Of a stretch of DNA of 11,211 bases, positions 1-6,161 are shown in pieces; position 1 is the stretch's first letter; every line of letters starts with the position of its first letter. The notes under the pieces were generated by a model. It was not told the origin of the DNA. It did no database searches and worked only from the letters and a program-made list of their open reading frames with translations. The stretch spans positions 1 to 11,211 of the forward strand of contig CBDUZW010000105.1 in the NCBI GenBank assembly GCA_965371805.1. Reading direction: 5' to 3'. The position numbers were made by a program, and so were the translations under genes. The DNA comes from JAOZTV01 sp965371805. GTDB taxonomy: Bacteria > Acidobacteriota > Aminicenantia > UBA2199.

Positions 1-44
1 TTTTATGACGCAACCAGTAGTAGTTTAAAGTGTTTTTTTATGAT

Positions 45-602
45 TCAATTCGTTGCCTGTTCATTATTCTCAAGTTCTGTTAATATATACAAAAGCAATC
101 CATTTAGTGAACGTACTATATTCATGCAGCTAAACGCTTTGATAATTTTTATAGAACCGTCTTTAAGCCCTTCATCATAAGCTGATGTAAATATTGTCAG
201 ATAATCATTTCTAAAATCCTGATAGTGATTAAATTCAGGTTTTGTAAGTAAATTCTTAATAAAAGTAAAATTCATATAAAAAAATCTATAATATTCAGGT
301 TTTTCAAAAGCCAGGTTTACAAATTTTTTAATTATCTTACTGAATTTTTCATAACTATTTTTAGAATTAACAATATTCTGAAATTCAGGAATAAATATCT
401 CTTTTAGAATTTTATGATCAATTTCAAGTAATAGTTCATCTTTTGAAGAATAATACTTATAAAATGTTTTTTTACTAACCTCAATTTCCTTGCAAATATT
501 ATTAATACTGACACTTCCATGGACCTGATGCAAAAAAATATTCATTGCTTTTTTTCTTATATACTCCCTCTTTACACCTAAAACTTCATTGGCAACATCC
601 AT
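45..602 (-). CDS. TetR/AcrR-family transcriptional repressor
   Basis: A 185-residue protein of typical TetR size. Residues about 12-58 form the N-terminal DNA-binding domain, with helix-turn-helix residues around 33-52 (INNICKEIEVSKKTFYKYY) followed by the usual SSKDELLLE stretch. The remaining helical, aromatic-rich part is the ligand/dimerisation domain, which is too divergent to predict a ligand. I start it at the ATG at 602-600 because an AAGGGGGTG ribosome site lies a few bases upstream; a GTG two codons earlier would sit inside that site. It lies downstream of larE on the same strand but has its own promoter. A dyad over that promoter suggests autorepression. The family call is firm. 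The target genes are inferred: the exporter operon 1.1 kb away is possible, but it has its own GntR regulator and no matching operator was seen there. Confidence 0.9.
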   Translation of the reverse strand: MDVANEVLGVKREYIRKKAMNIFLHQVHGSVSINNICKEIEVSKKTFYKYYSSKDELLLEIDHKILKEIFIPEFQNIVNSKNSYEKFSKIIKKFVNLAFEKPEYYRFFYMNFTFIKNLLTKPEFNHYQDFRNDYLTIFTSAYDEGLKDGSIKIIKAFSCMNIVRSLNGLLLYILTELENNEQATN

Positions 603-626
603 CTTCACCCCCTTTATTGCACCAAG

Positions 627-665
627 GGTACCTCTATGGATACCGTCGGTTTACTTTAGGGTACC
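627..665. promoter_or_regulatory. Dyad-symmetric operator candidate upstream of TetR
   Basis: Two GGTACC hexamers (627-632 and 660-665), each within an AGGGTACC direct repeat spaced 33 bp apart, flank a central ACCG-T-CGGT palindrome (642-650). The hexamers and the central palindrome share one symmetry centre, base 646; 13 of the 19 position pairs around it are complementary. It lies between the TetR -10 element and start codon. A site for one or two TetR dimers is inferred from position and symmetry. Confidence 0.5.
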
Positions 666-685
666 ACAAGTGTCTGCAAAGTCAA
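658..685 (-). promoter_or_regulatory. Probable promoter of the TetR gene
   Basis: On the minus strand there is a -35-like TTGACT (680-685), a 16-bp spacer and a weak -10-like TACCCT (658-663). The start would fall roughly 45-50 bases upstream of the TetR ATG. The -10 element overlaps one GGTACC half of the dyad described separately, as expected for an autorepressed promoter. The -10 match is poor, so this is moderate evidence. Confidence 0.45.
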
Positions 686-744
686 GTTTTTTTATTTTAT
701 TTTCGAAAATAGATCTAAAACAGTCTGTCTGGAATATCTACAAG

Positions 745-1545
745 TCATTCTTTTATAACTTTATTCATACTTCCAGATTTATAACCTTCCAGATCAAAGG
801 TGATATATAAAAAACCAAGATCTTTTAATTTAGAGATAATTGACTCTCGATTTTCTAATATCATGGGTAATTGTTCTGCATTTACTTCAATTCTTGCCAA
901 ATCGCCATAATTTCTTACTCTTGACTGTTCAAATCCAATACTGTAAAGAAAGGTCTCTGCCTCCTCTATCTGATTGAGTTTTTTTGCAGTTATAGTCTTT
1001 CCATAAGGTATTCGCGATGCAAGACAGGTAGTTGAAGGAAGGTTGAAATTTGATAGTCCAAGAATTTTTGCAAGTTCGGGTATCTCAGGTTTGGCTATTT
1101 CAGCTTCAACCAGAGGTTGAAAAAAGTTTTTTTCATTTAATGCCTTGATTCCTGGTCTATGTTCTGAAAAATCAGACATGTTAACGCCAAAGGCTATATG
1201 TTCAATTTCTTTTTTTTCAGCAATTTTACTAATTGCATCCATCTCTTCTTTTTTACAATGATAACATCTATCAATAGGATTCTTTACAAAGTCTTTATTA
1301 TCAAGTTCGGAGACCTTTACTATCTCATGTGTGATGCCTATTTCAGAAGCAATATTTTTGGAAATATCCAATTCACGGCGGGAAAAAGTATCTGAATCAA
1401 TTGTAACTGCTATTGATCTGTCACCAAGTTCTTCAAATGCAACTTTAGCTATAAGTGAACTGTCAACGCCACCGGAAAAAGCAATGGCTAAAGACCCCTT
1501 ATTCTTAATAATATTTCTAAGTTTAATCAATTTTTCATTTTGCAT
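745..1545 (-). CDS. larE: LarE-type ATP-dependent sulfur transferase (nickel-pincer cofactor synthesis)
   Basis: A 266-residue protein with the PP-loop ATP-pyrophosphatase motif FSGGVDSS (residues 23-30). Its LarE signatures include RCYHCK (93-98), HRPG (129-132), CLASRIPYG (174-182) and a C-terminal RVRNYGDLARIEV region. LarE adenylates and sulfurates the pyridinium mononucleotide precursor of the nickel-pincer cofactor of lactate racemase-like enzymes. Cys174 matches the sulfur-donating Cys176 of the Lactobacillus plantarum enzyme. The extra pair Cys94/Cys97, absent in that enzyme, matches the class that binds a [4Fe-4S] cluster with three cysteines and can act catalytically. The ATG at 1545 is preceded by GAGGT with 6-base spacing. 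No larB, larC or larA homologue is in the window, so its partner genes must be elsewhere, or it serves another thiolation. Confidence 0.9.
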   Translation of the reverse strand: MQNEKLIKLRNIIKNKGSLAIAFSGGVDSSLIAKVAFEELGDRSIAVTIDSDTFSRRELDISKNIASEIGITHEIVKVSELDNKDFVKNPIDRCYHCKKEEMDAISKIAEKKEIEHIAFGVNMSDFSEHRPGIKALNEKNFFQPLVEAEIAKPEIPELAKILGLSNFNLPSTTCLASRIPYGKTITAKKLNQIEEAETFLYSIGFEQSRVRNYGDLARIEVNAEQLPMILENRESIISKLKDLGFLYITFDLEGYKSGSMNKVIKE

Positions 1546-1578
1546 AAAGCTACCTCACTTTTTATTATCCCACATTGT

Positions 1579-1608
1579 AGTGTATTGCGTGGCAATTATC
1601 CAGTGCAA
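1579..1608 (-). promoter_or_regulatory. Possible larE promoter
   Basis: On the minus strand TTGCAC (1603-1608) and TACACT (1579-1584) are separated by 18 bp, 34 bases upstream of the larE start. The spacer holds a small palindrome, ATTGC-GTG-GCAAT (1584-1596), which might bind a regulator. Both hexamers are only fair matches. Confidence 0.35.
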
Positions 1609-1628
1609 ATAAAAAATAATTTTTTTTG

Positions 1629-1662
1629 TTGACAAAACTAGCAAATTGATACAGTATAGTAT
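1629..1662 (+). promoter_or_regulatory. Probable promoter of the gntR-exporter operon
   Basis: A perfect -35 hexamer TTGACA lies at 1629-1634. The -10 region is ambiguous: CAGTAT (1652-1657, 17-bp spacer), TACAGT (1650-1655, 15 bp) and TATAGT (1655-1660, 20 bp) all fit. The predicted start falls in or at the edge of the palindromic operator at 1665-1696, so a bound repressor would block transcription. larE is divergent from this promoter. Confidence 0.55.
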
Positions 1663-1664
1663 TG

Positions 1665-1696
1665 TAATAGTCAAACAGTACAATGTTTGACTGTTA
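1665..1696. promoter_or_regulatory. Palindromic operator for the GntR regulator
   Basis: A perfect 9-bp inverted repeat, AGTCAAACA (1669-1677) and TGTTTGACT (1684-1692), has a 6-bp spacer. The symmetry continues outward to 13-bp arms (1665-1677 and 1684-1696) with a single mismatch. It lies between the promoter and the ribosome site of gntR, the usual position for an autoregulated YtrA-type repressor. The repeat is seen directly; binding is inferred. Confidence 0.65.
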
Positions 1697-1718
1697 AGTT
1701 TTGGTTTGGAGGTACTAT

Positions 1719-2099
1719 ATGGTTGATTTTAATTTGGATCCTAAAAGTGGTGTCCCCTTTTACAGGCAGATCATAGATCAAATTAGGTACGGTATTGCCA
1801 TAGGGAGCTTGGAGGTTGGAGAACAACTTCCTACGGTTAGAGCATTGGCAGTGCAATTAAAGGTGAATCTTAATACTGTGACAAAGGCATATAAAGAGTT
1901 GGAAATTCAAAATATTCTTGAAAGTCAACAGGGTACAGGAACTTTTATTGGATCTATTAAAGTGGATATCTCTGTTAAAGAGAAAAAAAATAAGATAAAA
2001 AGTATCTGTACGGAATTTATGAATATTGCAGCCAATTATGGTTTTAATATAGATGAATTAATAGAAGAACTAAAAAGAATGAAAGGAGTGAAGAAATGA
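1719..2099 (+). CDS. GntR-family regulator, YtrA subfamily
   Basis: A 126-residue protein. Residues about 10-78 are a GntR winged helix: the stretch GVPFYRQIIDQIRYGI opens it, GEQLPTVRALA and NLNTVTKAYKELE form the helix-turn-helix and recognition helix, and QGTGTFI is the wing. Only about 45 residues follow, which is the short C-terminal tail of YtrA-type members rather than a FadR or HutC ligand domain. YtrA regulators commonly head operons for ABC transporters, which is the case here. The ATG at 1719 has GGAGG at 1708-1712 with 6-base spacing; the in-frame TTG at 1701 lies upstream of that site and is not the start. Its stop overlaps the next start (ATGA), so it is translationally coupled to the SPFH gene. 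Confidence 0.9.
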   Translation: MVDFNLDPKSGVPFYRQIIDQIRYGIAIGSLEVGEQLPTVRALAVQLKVNLNTVTKAYKELEIQNILESQQGTGTFIGSIKVDISVKEKKNKIKSICTEFMNIAANYGFNIDELIEELKRMKGVKK

Positions 2100-3049
2100 A
2101 AATAAACTTTGAAGATAAACATCCTCTAAATATTATTGCCATAACCATATTTAATTTTTTTGCAGGACTCGGTGCAGTTTTATACTATTTAAATGTTTTT
2201 AATATAGTTTTGATGATAGCTTGCATCGTTATTGGTTTAGTTCTCTCCATGTCTGTAAAAATTGCTAACCATTGGGAAAGGGCTGTAGTTTTGAGAATGG
2301 GAAAATTTAAAGGCGTAAAGGGTCCGGGATTTTTTCTTGTATTACCGATAATTGATAGAATATACAAATATATTGATCATCGTGTAAGGGTAACTGATTT
2401 TAAAGCAGAACAGGCTCTTACAAAAGACACGGTCCCTGTTAATGTAGACGCCGTTGTATACTGGATGGTCTGGGATGCAGAAAAGGCAGCATTAGAAGTG
2501 CAAAAGTATAAATCGGCCGTTTCATATATATCACAGACAAGTTTAAGAGATATTATTGGTAAACATGAACTGGCAGATATTCTTCAAAATAGAGAAAAAA
2601 TTGGAATTGCCCTTCAGGAAAAAATGGATGATTTCACTAATCCATGGGGAATTACATGTCAGGCAGTTGGTATCAAAGACATTGTAATTCCAGCCAATCT
2701 TTCAAATGCAATGAGTAAACAAGCTCAAGCGGAGAGAGAGAGGCTTTCCCGGATTATTCTCGGTACTGCTGAAACTGAGATAGCTGACAACTTTGCCGAG
2801 GCGAGTAAAAAATATATTGATAATCCGGTGGCCCTTCAATTAAGAGGTATGAATATGCTCTATGAAGGTCTAAAGGAAAAAGGGTCTCTGGTTATAGTTC
2901 CAAGTTCAGCTCTTGAATCAATGAATATGGGAGCAATTGGTGGCCTTGGAGCTCTCAGTTCCCAAAGAGAAAAAGAAAGAAATCAGACTGCTGAAAAAAT
3001 CTCTCAGGAGAAGGAAAAAAAAAGTAAAAAAAAAACAAAAAAAAATTAA
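2096..3049 (+). CDS. SPFH/band-7 (stomatin-like) membrane protein
   Basis: A 317-residue protein with two hydrophobic segments (about 12-32 and 36-54). The band-7 domain from about 56 to 215 starts with HWERAVVLRMGKFKGV and includes GPGFFLVLP, TKDTVPVNVDAVVYW and the SLRDIIGKHELADIL stretch. A charged helix follows (QAQAERERLSRII, 209-221), then a lysine-rich tail from about 290. Stomatin-type proteins oligomerise on the membrane and organise neighbouring membrane proteins; NfeD, their frequent bacterial partner, is missing here. AAGGAG at 2083-2088 precedes the ATG, which overlaps the gntR stop. The tail is encoded by three A9-A10 runs that end directly at the next gene. A role as a scaffold or regulator of the exporter encoded downstream is inferred from the operon. 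Confidence 0.88.
   Translation: MKINFEDKHPLNIIAITIFNFFAGLGAVLYYLNVFNIVLMIACIVIGLVLSMSVKIANHWERAVVLRMGKFKGVKGPGFFLVLPIIDRIYKYIDHRVRVTDFKAEQALTKDTVPVNVDAVVYWMVWDAEKAALEVQKYKSAVSYISQTSLRDIIGKHELADILQNREKIGIALQEKMDDFTNPWGITCQAVGIKDIVIPANLSNAMSKQAQAERERLSRIILGTAETEIADNFAEASKKYIDNPVALQLRGMNMLYEGLKEKGSLVIVPSSALESMNMGAIGGLGALSSQREKERNQTAEKISQEKEKKSKKKTKKN
3015..3045 (+). repeat. Three consecutive long A runs at the SPFH/barrel gene junction
   Basis: A9 (3015-3023), A10 (3026-3035) and A9 (3037-3045) are separated by only one or two bases and encode the basic tail of the SPFH protein. The frame of the following barrel gene is already open from about 2937. Loss of a single A, or a +1 ribosomal shift, would therefore fuse the SPFH protein to the barrel precursor. 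Confidence 0.8.
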
Positions 3050-3050
3050 A

Positions 3051-4163
3051 ATGAAAAATAGAAAAATAATCTACAGACTGTGTTTTTTGCTGCTCTTTAC
3101 ACTACATCTTCCGGCAAAAGTTGATATTTCAGGTTATTTAGAGAATAGATTTTTTGCTATTTATAATATGGAGATGAACTTGCCCGATATGGAAGATAAG
3201 CTTAAACTTGCTGATTATAACCGTTTAAGACTAAAATTACAGGCAAGTCCTTCTGAATCTGTCTCAGTCAATGTTGCAGTTGATTTTTTTTCATTCTATG
3301 GAGCTATTAACTCACCATTTGGAGCATCGGCAAATGAAAGTCAAGCTAATACCAAAGATGTCAATATCAAACTTGACCGTGCCTATGCAGATATCCATTT
3401 TAAAAATTTTGATCTTACAATTGGTAAACAGAGGGTCGCTATGGGAGTTTCATATATTTGGTCCCCACTTGATATATTTAATCGTGTTAATTTGTTTGAG
3501 CCAAAGGAAGAAAAACCCGGGATCAATGCTTTTAAACTATATATCCCACTGGGAGATTTTTCTGGAATTACCGGGGTGTTTTCTCCGGAAGAAAATTTTA
3601 AGACATCAAAATCAGGTGTCCGAATTCAGACCCAGGCTCTTGGGATCGATATGGCCCTGACGGCAATTAAATCAGGAGATTCTGGAGAATCAATATATGG
3701 AATTGATTTTAGAGGGGAAAATTTCATTGGATGGTGGTTTGAATTTGCAGGTTTTTTTTATGATCAAAAAGAGGATTATAAAACTGCTATTGGATTTGAT
3801 TATACTTTTCCGATTGGAAACGGCTTATATTGGCTAAATGAATTCTTTTATGATTCAAGTGGTGAGTCGGACAGCAAAAATTACAATTATGATCTACTGA
3901 GTTCAGGAGACAGATTTACACTTGGAAGGAAATATTATCTCTCTATGCTTCGTTATGGATTTGATGAATTATTATCCTGCTCATTATCATATATAGCAAA
4001 CTGGGACGATGGGAGTTTTATTATAAATCCTAATCTACAATATGAAATCTTTCAAAATACATCTGCATCTATAGGCTTATACCTTCCACTAGGGAAGCAG
4101 GAGGGAGAATTTACGCAGGCGCAAAGAACTGTCTTTTTTGTATGGATAAAATTTTTCTTTTAA
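3051..4163 (+). CDS. Outer-membrane beta-barrel protein (porin-like)
   Basis: A 370-residue protein with a cleavable signal peptide: basic start MKNRK, hydrophobic core about 6-19, likely cut after PA at 21-22. The rest is rich in alternating beta-strands with aromatic girdles and ends in phenylalanine (VWIKFFF), the usual signal for BAM assembly. The conserved-looking block IGKQRVAMG...WSPLDIFNR (124-145) resembles barrels of the DUF1302/alginate-export kind, often encoded beside RND or ABC lipid exporters; this assignment is by recollection and is tentative. The start is the ATG one base after the SPFH stop. No Shine-Dalgarno site is visible, only A-rich sequence, so translation probably depends on ribosomes ending the SPFH gene. 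It would provide the outer-membrane step for the ABC/LolA-like system that follows 24 bases later. Confidence 0.8.
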   Translation: MKNRKIIYRLCFLLLFTLHLPAKVDISGYLENRFFAIYNMEMNLPDMEDKLKLADYNRLRLKLQASPSESVSVNVAVDFFSFYGAINSPFGASANESQANTKDVNIKLDRAYADIHFKNFDLTIGKQRVAMGVSYIWSPLDIFNRVNLFEPKEEKPGINAFKLYIPLGDFSGITGVFSPEENFKTSKSGVRIQTQALGIDMALTAIKSGDSGESIYGIDFRGENFIGWWFEFAGFFYDQKEDYKTAIGFDYTFPIGNGLYWLNEFFYDSSGESDSKNYNYDLLSSGDRFTLGRKYYLSMLRYGFDELLSCSLSYIANWDDGSFIINPNLQYEIFQNTSASIGLYLPLGKQEGEFTQAQRTVFFVWIKFFF

Positions 4164-4187
4164 ACAGATAAATTAAGGAGGTCATTA

Positions 4188-4877
4188 ATGGCAATATTAA
4201 GAATGGAAAATATATCGAAAATTTATAACACGAATCATATAAGTGTTCACGCATTATCAGATTTTTCTCTAAGGATTGAACAGGGAGAATTCCTGTCTTT
4301 AGCGGGACCTTCAGGATCAGGAAAAACGACAGCATTAAATTTGATAGGTTGTCTTGATAAACCGACTAAAGGCAAATTGTATATTGATGATATTGATGTT
4401 AGTTCAAAATCCAGCTCAGAACTGGCATTACTAAGAAGAAATGATATTGGTTTTATATTTCAAACCTTTAATCTTATACCAACTCTATCTGCTTTTGAGA
4501 ATGTTGAACTTCCGCTGATCTTAAAAGGAAAACTCAGTATGAAAGACCGGAGATATTCAGTTGAGCAGATTTTAACGACTGTAGGACTTAAAGACCTACT
4601 AGATAGAAAACCGTCTGATATGAGTGGCGGGCAGCAACAAAGGGTCGCTATTGCCCGTGCGCTTGTAAAAGAGCCAAAGTTAATACTGGCAGATGAACCA
4701 ACAGCAAATTTAGATTCAGAAACCGGAAAGAGTGTTTTGGAATTAATGCTACAATTGAATGAAGAAAAGGGACTAACCTTTATTTTTTCAACGCATGACC
4801 CAATGGTAATGGATTTTGCAAAAAGAATTGTCATGTTAAAAGATGGTAAAACTCATAGTGACAATAAGAGGAGTTAA
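4188..4877 (+). CDS. ABC transporter ATPase, LolD/MacB family
   Basis: A 229-residue ATPase with every motif intact: Walker A GPSGSGKTT (40-48), Q-loop FQTFNLIP (Q92), signature SGGQQQR (146-152), Walker B LILADE (165-170), D-loop NLDS and switch histidine His203. The wording around the Q-loop (IGFIFQTFNLIPTLSAFENVELP) is that of the LolD/MacB/FtsE group, which powers mechanotransmission rather than classical substrate import. AAGGAGGT at 4175-4182 gives a strong start. The stop overlaps the first permease start (TAATG). It would form a 2:2 complex with the two FtsX-type permeases, one ATPase per permease, as in LolCDE. Confidence 0.95.
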   Translation: MAILRMENISKIYNTNHISVHALSDFSLRIEQGEFLSLAGPSGSGKTTALNLIGCLDKPTKGKLYIDDIDVSSKSSSELALLRRNDIGFIFQTFNLIPTLSAFENVELPLILKGKLSMKDRRYSVEQILTTVGLKDLLDRKPSDMSGGQQQRVAIARALVKEPKLILADEPTANLDSETGKSVLELMLQLNEEKGLTFIFSTHDPMVMDFAKRIVMLKDGKTHSDNKRS

Positions 4878-6151
4878 TGATGAGGACCCTTATAAAATTA
4901 GCGTTCAGGAATGTTTTCAGAGCCAAAAAAAGGACAATTATCACCTTTTCCTCAATTTCAATTGGACTGGGCTTATTAATTTTTATAATTAGCCTGATGA
5001 ATGGGGTAGATAAACAATCTATATCAAATATTATTCATAGTCAGACATCTCACTTAAAGCTTTTCAAAAAAGGATACTTTGATAAAAAGGATGAACTCCC
5101 TTTAAATATAACGATAGTCAATCCGGAACAATATTACTCGAAAATCAAAGAACATCCCCAAATTAAAGAAGTTGAGAGCAGAATTTTATTTGGTGCTTCT
5201 CTTATCAGGGGAGCAGATGAACTCCCTTGTCTGGGAGTTGCATGTGAACCCGATTCAGATCCAAGAATTCTAAATATTAAGGAGTCACTAATCGCAGGTA
5301 CATGGATTGACTCTAAAAAAACAGGAATGGTCATTGGTGCTGATATGGCAGAAGATATTGGGATAAAGGTAGGAGACTCAATTACAATAAGAGTTATTAC
5401 TTCATCTAAAAATGAAGATTATAGCTGGAATGCATTGGACATGGAAGTTATCGGAATATTTAATACAGGAAATCCAACTGTTGATTCAAACAGGGTCATT
5501 GTTCCATTAAATTTTGCCAGAGAGGCATTAAGCCTTGACAATAGAACTACTGAAATAGTCGTTAGTCTTATTGATGACAAAGAAAAAACCCTTTTAGCTG
5601 CTCAAAAATATTTAAGTGATCTATTCAAAACAGAAGATCAGGAAATTACAGTATACACATGGAAAGATCTTGCGGGAATATTTTTAGCAATAAGCAAAAG
5701 TAAGACCAAGAGTAGTGGTATGATCATTTTGATAATGTTGGTCATTGCTTCAATTGGTATCATTAATACAATGATGATGGCTGTGCTTGAAAGAACCAGA
5801 GAAATTGGGATGATGATGGCTCTGGGAATGAAAAAAAAAGAAATATTACAGCTTTTTGTACTTGAGGGTGGATTTATAGGTGTATTTGGATCTCTTTTAG
5901 GTTGCTTTCTTGGAGGATTGGGAGGGTGGTATATGGAAACAAAAGGATTGTCCATGGCAGCATTTGGAAAAACTTATGAAAAACTTTCGCAGTCCGCCTA
6001 TCCTATCAAAGATGCATTTTATGGAGATCTAACATTTGATATTATTTTAATGACCTTTATCTTTGGTGTCCTTATTTCAATTATTGCAAGTCTCTATCCA
6101 GCAATCAAGGCAACTCGTCTAAATCCAACTGAAGCCCTGAGACATATCTAG
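4877..6151 (+). CDS. FtsX/LolC-E-type ABC permease, first copy
   Basis: A 424-residue permease with the MacB/LolC architecture: one N-terminal transmembrane helix (about 21-42), a large periplasmic domain (about 45-278), then three helices (about 281-303, 328-352, 387-408). The FtsX hallmark LERTREIGMMMALGMKKKEI follows helix 2 and YPAIKATRLNPTEALR closes the protein. LolC/E members pull lipid-anchored substrates out of the inner membrane. There are two tandem ATGs: 4877 overlaps the ATPase stop, while 4880 is better spaced (6 bases) from the GAGGAG site at 4868-4873, so the protein may begin one residue later. It is co-translated with the ATPase. The second permease follows after 10 bases; the two are diverged paralogues and probably pair as a heterodimer. 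Confidence 0.93.
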   Translation: MMRTLIKLAFRNVFRAKKRTIITFSSISIGLGLLIFIISLMNGVDKQSISNIIHSQTSHLKLFKKGYFDKKDELPLNITIVNPEQYYSKIKEHPQIKEVESRILFGASLIRGADELPCLGVACEPDSDPRILNIKESLIAGTWIDSKKTGMVIGADMAEDIGIKVGDSITIRVITSSKNEDYSWNALDMEVIGIFNTGNPTVDSNRVIVPLNFAREALSLDNRTTEIVVSLIDDKEKTLLAAQKYLSDLFKTEDQEITVYTWKDLAGIFLAISKSKTKSSGMIILIMLVIASIGIINTMMMAVLERTREIGMMMALGMKKKEILQLFVLEGGFIGVFGSLLGCFLGGLGGWYMETKGLSMAAFGKTYEKLSQSAYPIKDAFYGDLTFDIILMTFIFGVLISIIASLYPAIKATRLNPTEALRHI

Positions 6152-6161
6152 GAGATGAAAG

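Noticed and set aside
699..710. Palindrome ATTTTCGAAAAT downstream of larE as a terminator
   Set aside because: It is AT-rich with a single CG at the centre, and no T-run follows on the minus strand.
1198..1612. Plus-strand open frames opposite larE
   Set aside because: They are antisense shadows of a gene with clear catalytic motifs, and have Phe-rich or nonsensical composition.
1701..1718. Upstream TTG start for the GntR gene
   Set aside because: It lies upstream of the GGAGG ribosome site that properly serves the ATG at 1719, and family members begin near that ATG.
2937..3050. N-terminal extension of the barrel protein starting inside the SPFH gene
   Set aside because: The stretch is a lysine-rich shadow of the SPFH frame and would bury the signal peptide; the ATG at 3051 restores it. 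The open frame matters only for the slippage idea.
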